A DNA stretch of 64,000 nucleotides, from positions 62,001 through 126,000 of the forward strand of contig CBDFGQ010000004.1 of NCBI GenBank assembly GCA_965247295.1, written 5' to 3'. This DNA comes from CBDFGQ01 sp965247295. GTDB taxonomy: Bacteria; Chloroflexota; Dehalococcoidia; Lucifugimonadales; JAGWBF01. Made by a program: the position numbers and the translations under genes. Positions 52,695 through 59,936 of this stretch are shown piece after piece (the stretch's first letter is position 1; the number at the start of each line of letters is the position of its first letter). The notes beneath the pieces were generated by a model that made no database searches, was not told where the DNA came from, and worked only from the letters and a program-made list of their open reading frames with translations.

Positions 52695-53455
52695 GGCTCC
52701 TGGACCTGTACTGCGGGGCTGGCGGGGCGGCGATGGGCTACCACCGTGCGGGCTTTGACGAGATCGTCGGCGTGGATATTGCGCCGCAGCCCCGTTATCC
52801 GTTCGAGTTCGTCCAGGCCGACGCGCTGGAGTATCTGGCAGAGCACGGCCACGACTACGACGCCATCCACGCGAGCCCGCCATGCCAAGGCTACAGCATC
52901 ATGCACAACCTGCCGTGGCTCAGGGGAGGGGACTACCCGCTGCTGATCTTGCCTACTATCGAAATGCTGGAAGCCCTCGGCAAGCCCTACGTCGTGGAGA
53001 ACGTCATGGGGGCAAGACACGGGTCGAAGACTCTCCAGAAGCGGGGGCTAGAGGCACATGGGCTCAAGGCGGGGTGGCTGTGTGGCGCGATGTTCGGGCT
53101 GCCGTTCTACCGGCATCGGCTGTTTGCGACGAACTGGATGTGGCTGGCGCCGGGGCATGGGAAGCACGTCAAGGTCATACAGCACGGTCGCATGTTGAAG
53201 GATAGAGCCAACCAAGTTGTCTACCGTGAATCTGCTGGCCGGGACAGCGGTGGTCTGACGCAGCCCGCGAATTCCCTTGCCCGCTGGCAAGGCAACGGTG
53301 CCCAAGGCAACGGTGTCGGTATCGGTCACGCCAAGGGCTGGCGGCTCGCAGCCGATGCGATGGGCATCGACTGGATGAAGCGCGACGAATTGGCGCAGGC
53401 CATCCCACCGGTATATTGCGAATTTATTGGGCGGCAACTGCTGGAGGCGCTGTGA
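52691..53455 (+). CDS. DNA (cytosine-5) methyltransferase
   Basis: A 254-residue C5 methyltransferase. Motif I is RLLDLYCGAGGAAMGYHRAG at the N-terminus, motif IV IHASPPCQGYS with the catalytic Cys, motif VI PYVVENVMGA, motif VIII-like FYRHRLF and motif X-like IPPVYCEFIGRQL. The target-recognition region is short, typical of phage orphan enzymes, and no restriction partner is nearby. It likely protects phage DNA from host restriction or marks it. GTG start shares the repeated ribosome-binding site described for the 28-bp repeat. Confidence 0.92.
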   Translation: MRLLDLYCGAGGAAMGYHRAGFDEIVGVDIAPQPRYPFEFVQADALEYLAEHGHDYDAIHASPPCQGYSIMHNLPWLRGGDYPLLILPTIEMLEALGKPYVVENVMGARHGSKTLQKRGLEAHGLKAGWLCGAMFGLPFYRHRLFATNWMWLAPGHGKHVKVIQHGRMLKDRANQVVYRESAGRDSGGLTQPANSLARWQGNGAQGNGVGIGHAKGWRLAADAMGIDWMKRDELAQAIPPVYCEFIGRQLLEAL

Positions 53456-53631
53456 GTGACATCAAGAAGGCTTGCCTGAAGTGCGGGAAGGACCTGGCGG
53501 TCCGCGTCAACGGAGAGACCCATGAGGAGTTCTTGGGTTGTAGCCAGTACCCAGAGTGCGAGCACACAGAGCCACTACCCGTAGATATGGTCCTGCGCCG
53601 TCAGGGAGCGGCGACGCTCCCCGGTTTGTGA
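53452..53631 (+). CDS. Topoisomerase-type zinc-ribbon mini-protein
   Basis: A 59-residue protein from GTG 53452, overlapping the methyltransferase stop. KKACLKCGKDLAVRVNGET and EEFLGCSQYPECEHTEPLP form the four-Cys zinc ribbon found at the C-terminus of type IA topoisomerases. Alone it is a DNA- or RNA-binding accessory. Confidence 0.75.
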   Translation: MSDIKKACLKCGKDLAVRVNGETHEEFLGCSQYPECEHTEPLPVDMVLRRQGAATLPGL

Positions 53632-53647
53632 TCAAGCGGAGGTTTAC

Positions 53648-53947
53648 ATGACCAGACTGTCTCCAGAATTCTACCGGCAGCGGGGCGAAGAGGGCCGCCC
53701 CTACATACTCCACTACCTGGCAACAGGCGATCAGGTATATGTCCCACCCCAGAGGCCCTGGGTCCGCGCTCCCAAGCCCGAGCGCTGTGGGCATTGCGGG
53801 ACGGATGGTCGTATTAACCTCGTGCGTATCCGGCCCAGCAACGGGGATATGGGAGACGGGTGGGCCTGCATCCAGTGTGGATGGACCCTGTACGACCCTG
53901 GGTGTATTGAAGACCTCAATGTGCCGGAGGGAAGGAGGCGAAAGTGA
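53648..53947 (+). CDS. Zinc-ribbon phage protein of unknown function
   Basis: A 99-residue protein after GGAGG at good spacing. The C-terminal half has four cysteines in two CxxC pairs (CGHCGTDGRINLV, WACIQCGWTLYDPG), a zinc ribbon. The N-terminal half (LSPEFYRQRGEEGRPYILHY) has no known relatives to me. It overlaps the next gene by 4 bases. Confidence 0.6.
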   Translation: MTRLSPEFYRQRGEEGRPYILHYLATGDQVYVPPQRPWVRAPKPERCGHCGTDGRINLVRIRPSNGDMGDGWACIQCGWTLYDPGCIEDLNVPEGRRRK

Positions 53948-54222
53948 AGCCGATAAACCTAACCGTGCCCTGGCTCCCTGAATGGATCCACGCCGTAATG
54001 CTCTGGCCGTTCATCGTCTATCGGCGTGGCGGCGAGGCCAGTATCACCCTTCGCCGCCACGAGTATTACCACTGGAGGCAGGCGGTCCAGTGGGGCGTCG
54101 TTCCCTGGTATCTGGCCTACGTGATCTTGCTGCCGTTCTACTGGAAGCGGCCACGGGAGCATCCGATGGAGGTGGAAGCCTACGCAGTGCAACGGGCGAC
54201 GGCAAGGAAGATGCAATCCTAG
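53944..54222 (+). CDS. Small membrane-associated HEXXH protein
   Basis: A 92-residue protein from GTG 53944. It has the zinc-protease signature LRRHEYYHWRQAVQWG (HExxH) and a downstream EVEAYAVQ glutamate as in gluzincins, between two hydrophobic stretches (IHAVMLWPFIVY and VVPWYLAYVILLPF). This compact arrangement recurs in phages and is probably membrane-bound. The substrate is unknown. Confidence 0.7.
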   Translation: MKPINLTVPWLPEWIHAVMLWPFIVYRRGGEASITLRRHEYYHWRQAVQWGVVPWYLAYVILLPFYWKRPREHPMEVEAYAVQRATARKMQS

Positions 54223-54244
54223 CCTAGCGAGGGGGAGACAGGCG

Positions 54245-54535
54245 ATGAGCTACGAAGCTATAGACCAAGCAGTTAGGGTATTGAACGAGGCGCTGGAAGC
54301 TGACCCTGGGGCGATGCTAGCTCTCATGAATTTCGGGGTGACAGTGAACCAAACCCTTGCTGACCATCCTACGATCCAAGTATGGAGTAAGGAGGAGACT
54401 GATGGGCAAGGGTACAGACTCCGACCGTTAGGACTCATCAACGGCCTGTTCGGGGTAGATATCTATCAATGGGGATATATTGCCATGTCTATGAACGAGG
54501 ATGGGACGATAGACAAATTCTCTCGCACACCCTAA
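54245..54535 (+). CDS. Hypothetical phage protein
   Basis: A 96-residue protein with GAGGGGGAG upstream of the ATG. The N-terminal part is helical (EAIDQAVRVLNEALEADPGA), then VNQTLADHPTIQVW and a C-terminal LGLINGLFGVDIYQWGYIAM. No family assigned, though similar small proteins occur near terminase genes of other phages. Confidence 0.6.
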   Translation: MSYEAIDQAVRVLNEALEADPGAMLALMNFGVTVNQTLADHPTIQVWSKEETDGQGYRLRPLGLINGLFGVDIYQWGYIAMSMNEDGTIDKFSRTP

Positions 54536-54581
54536 GGCTCAGAATGTTTGAGTGTAGACAGTTCGACAATGAGGCATATGC

Positions 54582-55115
54582 GTGCCCGAACCGGAGGGTC
54601 CAAGCGGAAGCTGCTATGGAGCGACGCCGTTGACCTCCGCGATTGAGCGCGCCGTCGCCGCCGTAGGCCCTGCCTTATCGTTGCAGCCTATGACTCTCAC
54701 AGAGGCCAACCGGTGGGTTGATGCTGTTCACCGTCATCATCGCGCTCCACAAGGAGGACTGTTCGCTATAGGGGTCTCTGCTGAGCAGGAAGTGGTGGGT
54801 GTCGCTATTGTGGGTCGGCCAGTCTCCCGTCATCAGCAGGATGGCTGGACTGTGGAAGTTACAAGAGTGGCGGTGAAAGAAGGCTATCCGAACGCTTGTT
54901 CAATGCTGTACGGCGCATGTTGGCGAGCTGCGCGGTCTATGGGTTATCGGCGGGCAATAACCTACACGCTCAAGTCTGAACTTGGGACGTCAGTCAAGGC
55001 TGCCGGTTGGACTGAGATAGGCACTGCTGGCGGTGGCACGTGGAACAGGAAAGACCGGCCACGGGTAGATACACACCCACTAGAGCAAAAAACTCTCTGG
55101 GATAGACGCGTATGA
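54582..55115 (+). CDS. XF1762-like (GNAT-fold) phage protein
   Basis: A 177-residue protein. LTEANRWVDAVHRHHRAPQG, VVGVAIVGRPVSRH, VEVTRVAVKEGYPNACSMLY and YGACWRAARSMGYRRAITYT match the XF1762/acetyltransferase-like phage family. GTG 54582 is given; a TTG at 54630 would start LTSAIERAVAAVGP, which resembles the terminase N-terminus (MTSSAIERAVQAVGP) and may be the real start. It overlaps the terminase gene by 4 bases. Confidence 0.72.
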   Translation: MPEPEGPSGSCYGATPLTSAIERAVAAVGPALSLQPMTLTEANRWVDAVHRHHRAPQGGLFAIGVSAEQEVVGVAIVGRPVSRHQQDGWTVEVTRVAVKEGYPNACSMLYGACWRAARSMGYRRAITYTLKSELGTSVKAAGWTEIGTAGGGTWNRKDRPRVDTHPLEQKTLWDRRV

Positions 55116-56377
55116 CCTCATCGGCCATCGAGAGAGCAGTCCAAGCGGTTGGGCCTGAACGCTTCCTAGCGTCCCTGTCCACCCAGGAGCAACAGGCCCT
55201 CGCCTACCAGTGGCGGCTATGGGCCAGGCCCTCGCAGCTGCCGCCGCCTGGTGAATGGCTGACGTGGCTCATCATGGCTGGGCGCGGGTTCGGCAAGACC
55301 AGGACGGGCGCGGAATGGATACGCCAGCGCGTGGAATTAGGCGAGACTCGCCGAATCGCCTTGGTAGGCCGGACCCCAGCGGATGCCCGCGACGTCATGG
55401 TGGAAGGAGAGTCCGGTATCCTGAACGTCTTCCCTCCTGATCAACGTCCCATCTATGAGCCGTCGAAGCGCCGCATTACGTTTCATACTGGGGCCATTGC
55501 TACGGTCTATTCGTCGGAGAACCCGGAGCAGCTAAGAGGGCCTACTCATGACACGGCGTGGGTGGACGAATTGGGGACTTTTCAGTCCTCGGAGACGTTC
55601 GATAATTTACAGCTCGGCCTTCGTATGGGCCGACCCCGACAGATCGTCACGACCACGCCGCGACCAGTGAGGACTATTCGGGACCTGGTTGCCGACTCGG
55701 ACACCGTGATCACCAAAGGCACTAGCTACGAGAATCGGGCTAACCTTGCCCCTGCATTCTATCGCCAGGTCATACGGCGCTATGAGGGCACAAGGCGCGG
55801 CCAGCAAGAGATCATGGGCCTGCTCCTGGAGGATGTGCCAGGCGCTCTCTGGCAGCGGAGCATGATCAAGTACAAGGCTGCGCCGGAACTAGAGCGTGTA
55901 GTTATTGGCATTGACCCTTCGGTGTCGGACAGTGAAGATGCCGCAAGATGTGGTATAGTAGCAGCAGGAAAGGGCACAGATGGTATATATTACGTGCTCG
56001 CCGACAGGTCTCTACGGGCCAGCCCCGACCGTTGGGCGCATGAAGCAATTAGCCTCTTCCATGAGCTCAAGGCCGATAGAATCATTGCCGAGGTCAACCA
56101 GGGCGGGAAGATGGTGGAGCTTACGCTTAGAACAATTGATCCACTGATTCCCTACAGTGCCGTCCACGCCAGCGTCGGCAAGAAGGCTAGGGCTGAGCCT
56201 GTATCTGCGCTATATGAACAGAATCGCGTTTTCCACGTGAAACCGTTCCGGGACCTAGAAGACGAATTTGTCACCTGGACTCCGGAAGAGGGGCCGAGTC
56301 CGGATAGGCTAGATGCCTGTGTTTACGCGCTCACGGAGCTTGCGTTAAGCCGACAGTGGAGGATGAGACCGATATGA
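55112..56377 (+). CDS. Terminase large subunit
   Basis: A 421-residue packaging ATPase/nuclease. The ATPase part has the Walker A-like LIMAGRGFGKTRTGAEW, Walker B DTAWVDELGTF and the coupling TTTPRPVRT; the nuclease part starts with VIGIDPSVSDSEDAARCGI and has conserved Asp in PDRLDACVYAL. ATGA overlap with the upstream gene. This fixes the identity of the element as a tailed phage. Confidence 0.93.
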   Translation: MTSSAIERAVQAVGPERFLASLSTQEQQALAYQWRLWARPSQLPPPGEWLTWLIMAGRGFGKTRTGAEWIRQRVELGETRRIALVGRTPADARDVMVEGESGILNVFPPDQRPIYEPSKRRITFHTGAIATVYSSENPEQLRGPTHDTAWVDELGTFQSSETFDNLQLGLRMGRPRQIVTTTPRPVRTIRDLVADSDTVITKGTSYENRANLAPAFYRQVIRRYEGTRRGQQEIMGLLLEDVPGALWQRSMIKYKAAPELERVVIGIDPSVSDSEDAARCGIVAAGKGTDGIYYVLADRSLRASPDRWAHEAISLFHELKADRIIAEVNQGGKMVELTLRTIDPLIPYSAVHASVGKKARAEPVSALYEQNRVFHVKPFRDLEDEFVTWTPEEGPSPDRLDACVYALTELALSRQWRMRPI

Positions 56378-56631
56378 ATGAAATCCAACTAGGCGCGATG
56401 TACAGAGACAAGCTCAGCGGGTTTATTGGTCGGGCATACTCGATTACCCGCTACTGGGCGGGGTGCGAGAGGGTGGTTTTGCAGCCACCAGTAGGAGAGG
56501 ATGGGAAGCGGTCAGAGACGGAGCACTTCGATGTACCGCAACTAGAGCGCTTGGACGAACCTGTCGTTGCACCCCCGGTTCTAGGTGTGGTTGACAAAAC
56601 CGGCGGTGACCGACCAATACCCGACTGGTAG
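56374..56631 (+). CDS. Hypothetical phage protein (gp-like, near terminase)
   Basis: An 85-residue protein from ATG 56374, overlapping the terminase stop. It reads LGAMYRDKLSGFIGRAYSIT, YWAGCERVVLQPP and EHFDVPQLERLDE, a small beta-rich pattern seen in many siphoviruses beside terminase or head genes. Function unknown. Confidence 0.65.
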   Translation: MNEIQLGAMYRDKLSGFIGRAYSITRYWAGCERVVLQPPVGEDGKRSETEHFDVPQLERLDEPVVAPPVLGVVDKTGGDRPIPDW

Positions 56632-56648
56632 AGGATGAGGCCTATCTA

Positions 56649-56918
56649 ATGGTTAAACAGACTCGAATAATCTTCACCTTGGGCGGCGTGGTACAAATAC
56701 GTTTCGTATGTCCCAAGTGCGACGGAGCAGTGACTCAAAAACTCGATGCCAGTGAGCGATTGCCTGATCAATGTCCTTCATGTAAACAGCCATGGTCCAA
56801 AGAGCCGGGGATTCGTAGCAGCGATCAGATCTTCTTAGAAGCATTGCGACATTATCTGAAGCAAGATGTGTTTCACGTGCAACTGCAATTCGAATTGGAT
56901 GGCGAGAAGACAGAGTGA
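56649..56918 (+). CDS. Zinc-ribbon phage protein
   Basis: An 89-residue protein with a four-Cys zinc ribbon (RFVCPKCDGAVTQKL, LPDQCPSCKQPW) and a C-terminal helical tail. It is the fifth zinc-ribbon-like small protein of this phage. It lies just before the portal gene. Function unknown. Confidence 0.55.
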   Translation: MVKQTRIIFTLGGVVQIRFVCPKCDGAVTQKLDASERLPDQCPSCKQPWSKEPGIRSSDQIFLEALRHYLKQDVFHVQLQFELDGEKTE

Positions 56919-56922
56919 CATC

Positions 56923-59007
56923 ATGAACCGCTTCACCCGTGGCCTCAAGGCGTTTACCCAAATGATCTTTGGCCGCACTGCCAGTGGTCGCTCCCCGCTG
57001 TTCCTGCCCCGCACAGCCATTGACTACGAGCGCGAGGTAGGCGACGGCACCAAGTCCGATATCGTCATGGCTGGCGTTCACTGGCTTATGGGGGCCTTCC
57101 CCGAAGCCCCGGTTATCCTGAATCGGCTAGGCACCGACGGTAGCCCAGAGCCCGTCCTCATGCACGACTTTCTTGCCCTCCTGAAGCGTCCCAACCTGTA
57201 CTACAGCGGTGAGCAGCTCTGGATGGGCATTGAGATGAGCTACACCGTGAGCGGCAACGCTTACGCCATCATCGTGTCAAACAACGCTGGTCGGCCTGCT
57301 CAACTCTGGTGGGTTCCACATTGGATGATGGAACCGGAATGGGATAGGGAGGGAAACGAGTTCCTTACGCATTACGTCTACTCTCCACCGGGCCATAGGC
57401 CGATACGCATCGAAGCCGAGGATGTGCTGCACTTCCGGTTCGGCTTCGACCCTAACAATCCGCGTAAGGGGCTATCGCCTTTACGCACAGTCATGCGTGA
57501 ACTATTTACCGATGCAGAGGCAGCCAACTGGACCGCTTCGTTCCTGCGCAATGGTGCCGTCCCGTCTATCATGGTCATGCCCAAAGAGAACGCCAACATC
57601 ATCCAGTCCGATGATGACCTAAAGGCTACGAAGGCTGACCTATCAGCTAGCTTCACAGGAGACCGTCGTGGCGAACCCATGGCCATTGGAGCTCCAGTTG
57701 ATATTGCGCAGTTTGGCTATAACCCGCAGGAGATGGACTTAGCGTCCCTGAGAAGGATTCCTGAGACTCGTGCAGCCGCTGTCCTACGGCTTCCCCCAAT
57801 CGTCATGGGTCTGCTATCTGGTCTCCAATTTGCGACGTACGCGAACTTCCGTGAAGCAGAACGTGTGGCCTACCGGGCCAATCTCATACCAACCTATCGC
57901 AACATGGCAGGCACGCTGCGCACTCAATTGCTTTCCAGGTTCGAGCAGAACATCGATCTGTTCGAAGTACAGTTCGATACCTCACAGGTAGAGGCTTTGC
58001 AGGAGAATGCGGACGAACGGGCGGCCCGATGGCGTGGCCTGTGGGTCGATGGAGTCGCCGAGCTGGGCGAAGCCCGTGCAGAAGTGGGTCTTACTGTGGA
58101 CCCAGCGATACATAGTATTCGGCGTGTGCCGCTTGCGGTTTTGGAGATTCCCGCGGGAGAGGCGGTTTCCTCCTTCCTGCCACCCCCGTCTGGCCCTGAG
58201 ACCCGAAGTCGTAAGGCCGTGGGCATTAAGGCGACTGCCGCCCAGCGCAACGTCATCCTCGCCCTCCAGCGGGACGCTCTCAGATTGGAAGAGGCCTTTA
58301 CGAAAGACCTTGAGCCAGCCTTTGAAGAACTAGGGCGGTTGGCAGAGCGGGCCTACGAGGAGGCCCAGGTGTTGGTGCGTGCTGGTGGCAATGGCCGTGA
58401 GGAGAAGCAAACACCGGAGGAGGAAAAGCTAGCCGAGCGCATCATACAGCGCATGGCGCTAAGCCAGTGGAGCCAGGACGCCTTGATTCCTGCCTTCGAT
58501 GGACACTATTTACGCACGACTCAAATGACGGTTGGGTCTATCAACAACGTCCTAAGTCTCAGTGTCAACCTCCCCGATCCAGTGGCGCGGGAGATCGTGG
58601 CTGCTGGCGGGCGCCGTGCGGGGCTCCTGGACATTACAGGGGATACACGACGGGCCATTTTTCGCTCTCTGGCCGACGGTAGATCTGCAGGAGAAGGCCC
58701 CGCAGCTTTGGGCCGCCGCATCCGTAGCCAGGTGCCCGCAGGGCGGTTTACGAATGCTGGGGCGAAGTATAGGGCAAACCTTATTGCGAGGACAGAGACG
58801 CTTCATGCCCAACGTGTCAGCTCGCTCGAAGCGTATAGGGCTTCGGATGTAGTTACAGGCGTAGTAGCTTTCGACAATCAGACTGGATACGGTGACGAGG
58901 AGTGCGTGGCGCGGGATGGTAGGGTGTTCACCTTTGAAGAGGCTGAGGCTGAGATGGCCTCTGAACATCCCCAGGGTACGCTTAACTTCGCACCAAATGT
59001 TGGTTAA
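56923..59007 (+). CDS. Portal protein fused to MuF-like head morphogenesis domain
   Basis: A 694-residue protein. Residues about 20-400 are an HK97-type portal (HDFLALLKRPNLYYSGEQLW, SYTVSGNAYAIIV, EDVLHFRFGFDPNNPRKGLS, PIVMGLLSGLQFATYANF). After a linker with basic and charged helices, residues about 560-694 are a MuF/SPP1 gp7-type minor head domain (RANLIARTETLHAQRVSSLE, CVARDGRVFTFEEAE, ASEHPQGTLNFAPN), though the usual terminal HPxCRC is shortened to HPQGTLNF. ATG 56923 lacks a strong ribosome-binding site; the frame extends to 56866. Confidence 0.85.
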   Translation: MNRFTRGLKAFTQMIFGRTASGRSPLFLPRTAIDYEREVGDGTKSDIVMAGVHWLMGAFPEAPVILNRLGTDGSPEPVLMHDFLALLKRPNLYYSGEQLWMGIEMSYTVSGNAYAIIVSNNAGRPAQLWWVPHWMMEPEWDREGNEFLTHYVYSPPGHRPIRIEAEDVLHFRFGFDPNNPRKGLSPLRTVMRELFTDAEAANWTASFLRNGAVPSIMVMPKENANIIQSDDDLKATKADLSASFTGDRRGEPMAIGAPVDIAQFGYNPQEMDLASLRRIPETRAAAVLRLPPIVMGLLSGLQFATYANFREAERVAYRANLIPTYRNMAGTLRTQLLSRFEQNIDLFEVQFDTSQVEALQENADERAARWRGLWVDGVAELGEARAEVGLTVDPAIHSIRRVPLAVLEIPAGEAVSSFLPPPSGPETRSRKAVGIKATAAQRNVILALQRDALRLEEAFTKDLEPAFEELGRLAERAYEEAQVLVRAGGNGREEKQTPEEEKLAERIIQRMALSQWSQDALIPAFDGHYLRTTQMTVGSINNVLSLSVNLPDPVAREIVAAGGRRAGLLDITGDTRRAIFRSLADGRSAGEGPAALGRRIRSQVPAGRFTNAGAKYRANLIARTETLHAQRVSSLEAYRASDVVTGVVAFDNQTGYGDEECVARDGRVFTFEEAEAEMASEHPQGTLNFAPNVG

Positions 59008-59065
59008 GGCCGTTGGATTTGTTTCAATGCATTACCGAAGACTTTCGGAGAGCTGAGAAAGTCGA

Positions 59066-59218
59066 ATGTCTGGCGCATTGACTACCACCGACCAACGCCC
59101 CCGCTGCTGGCGCTGTGGGCGGGTTCTCGCTGAGAAGCTTACCCGCCCCTGGGAACTGAGTTGCTCCCGGTGCAAGGCGCCTAACGCGAGCCCGGTTTTG
59201 GCCCAGCAACCCCAGTAG
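59066..59218 (+). CDS. Com-like zinc-ribbon protein
   Basis: A 50-residue protein from ATG 59066. RCWRCGRVLAEKLTRPWELS and CSRCKAPN match Mu Com (RCxxCxKLLAK...IEIKCPRCKxxN), the zinc protein that activates translation of the mom DNA-modification gene. In other siphoviruses similar frames lie between MuF and capsid genes. No mom homologue is seen in the window. It faces a leftward gene starting 170 bp to the right. Confidence 0.65.
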   Translation: MSGALTTTDQRPRCWRCGRVLAEKLTRPWELSCSRCKAPNASPVLAQQPQ

Positions 59219-59387
59219 GACCCCGCGTGCCAGGGACAAGCTTGATAGGTGATGGGACGATCCAGCCGCGCCCGACTCTCTGAGCCCCTTCGATGCGTCC
59301 CTGAGTGAGCAACTGCTGGATGCGTCTCTGGGAGACGCCTAGCTCCTTGGCGGCCTGTTGACTGGATAGGAATTGTTGTTGTACCAT
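59181..59387 (-). CDS. Excisionase-type HTH protein (leftward)
   Basis: A 68-residue protein on the minus strand. FLSSQQAAKELGVSQRRIQQ, LLTQGRIEGAQRVGRGWIVP is an excisionase/MerR-like HTH_17. Its last 38 bases overlap the Com-like gene. It is the third unit of the leftward insert that starts at the promoter near 59779, behind a 10-bp hairpin. It might regulate the insert or the flanking operon. Confidence 0.75.
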   Translation of the reverse strand: MVQQQFLSSQQAAKELGVSQRRIQQLLTQGRIEGAQRVGRGWIVPSPIKLVPGTRGPTGVAGPKPGSR

Positions 59388-59410
59388 GATCTTAGGTGAC
59401 TAGCCTGGTA

Positions 59411-59443
59411 ATGGGGCAGTTCGGCTTAGCTGGACTGCCCCAT
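59411..59443. repeat. 10-bp perfect inverted repeat
   Basis: ATGGGGCAGT (59411-59420) and its exact complement at 59434-59443 with a 13-nt loop. It lies between two leftward small genes. There is no T tract, so an RNA structural or processing element or an operator is likelier than a terminator. Confidence 0.55.
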
Positions 59444-59449
59444 CTCATG

Positions 59450-59641
59450 TCATTCCTCCCTATCATCCTGAAGGCTTGCCCATATGGGTCGAGCTGCCTC
59501 TTGACCCAATAAGTATTCAGTCAAGGCTTTATCCGCTTCTGGAGTCATGATGCCCTTGGCTTCGGCTTCCATAGCAGCCTTTAGGACGCCTGCGATGAAC
59601 TCCGCTGATGCTTGTAAGTTGCTATGATGATTACTGTTCAT
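59450..59641 (-). CDS. 63-residue leftward phage protein
   Basis: From ATG 59641 (or 59644) with GAGAGGGA upstream. It is helical and acidic (LQASAEFIAGVLKAAMEAEA, TPEADKALTEYLLGQEA). No family recognised. It is the second unit of the leftward insert, just after the tRNA-like gene. Confidence 0.6.
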   Translation of the reverse strand: MNSNHHSNLQASAEFIAGVLKAAMEAEAKGIMTPEADKALTEYLLGQEAARPIWASLQDDREE

Positions 59642-59662
59642 CATTCCCTCTCTTTTTGGGTA

Positions 59663-59735
59663 TGGAGCCAGGGGGATTCGAACCCCCATCTACCAAGGTG
59701 ACTAACCTGGTGCTCTCCCTTTGAGCTATGGCCCC
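59663..59735 (-). tRNA. Phage tRNA with predicted 8-nt anticodon loop
   Basis: A 73-nt cloverleaf without encoded CCA. Acceptor GGGGCCA/TGGCTCC with a G3-U70 pair, D stem GCTC/GAGC, T arm GGGGG-TTCGAAT-CCCCC and a 5-nt variable loop are all good. The anticodon stem CCAGG/CTTGG (one G-U) closes the 8-nt loop TTAGTCAC (59698-59705). Read from the 5' side the anticodon is AGU; from the 3' side it is GUC as in tRNA-Asp, with an extra A. A 7-nt loop is possible only with a bulged stem base. G3-U70 is an alanine-tRNA identity feature. Confidence 0.8.
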
Positions 59736-59750
59736 CTGTTTCATGCTTCT

Positions 59751-59779
59751 ACTATACACTATTGCGTATTGTTTGTCAA
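59751..59779 (-). promoter_or_regulatory. Near-consensus leftward promoter for the tRNA insert
   Basis: On the minus strand TTGACA (59774-59779), a 17-bp spacer and TATAGT (59751-59756). This is the best sigma-70 promoter in the window. Transcription would begin about 10 bases before the tRNA and run against the late operon. Confidence 0.8.
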
Positions 59780-59805
59780 GTGTTTTGACAGCTATTGGGC
59801 GGGTA

Positions 59806-59834
59806 TTGACAAACTGATTATGAAGTTCTACGAT
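59806..59834 (+). promoter_or_regulatory. Rightward promoter before the capsid genes
   Basis: TTGACA (59806-59811), 17-bp spacer and TACGAT (59829-59834). It diverges from the tRNA promoter and would start a transcript near 59841, 60 bases before the terminator at 59904. Confidence 0.5.
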
Positions 59835-59903
59835 ACTACATATAGTATTCGTGCGCCTTAGTGCGCCCGCATGTCGTGGACCAGTACGCTTAGGCGTCAG
59901 TGA

Positions 59904-59934
59904 CCCCGTGCAATACATAGCACGGGGTTTTTTT
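59904..59934 (+). terminator. Strong intrinsic terminator before the protease gene
   Basis: CCCCGTGC (59904-59911), 8-nt loop, GCACGGGG (59920-59927) and seven T. It lies directly before the TTG start of the prohead protease, so it would cut the transcript of the upstream promoter or of the late operon unless antiterminated. Confidence 0.88.
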
Positions 59935-59936
59935 AT

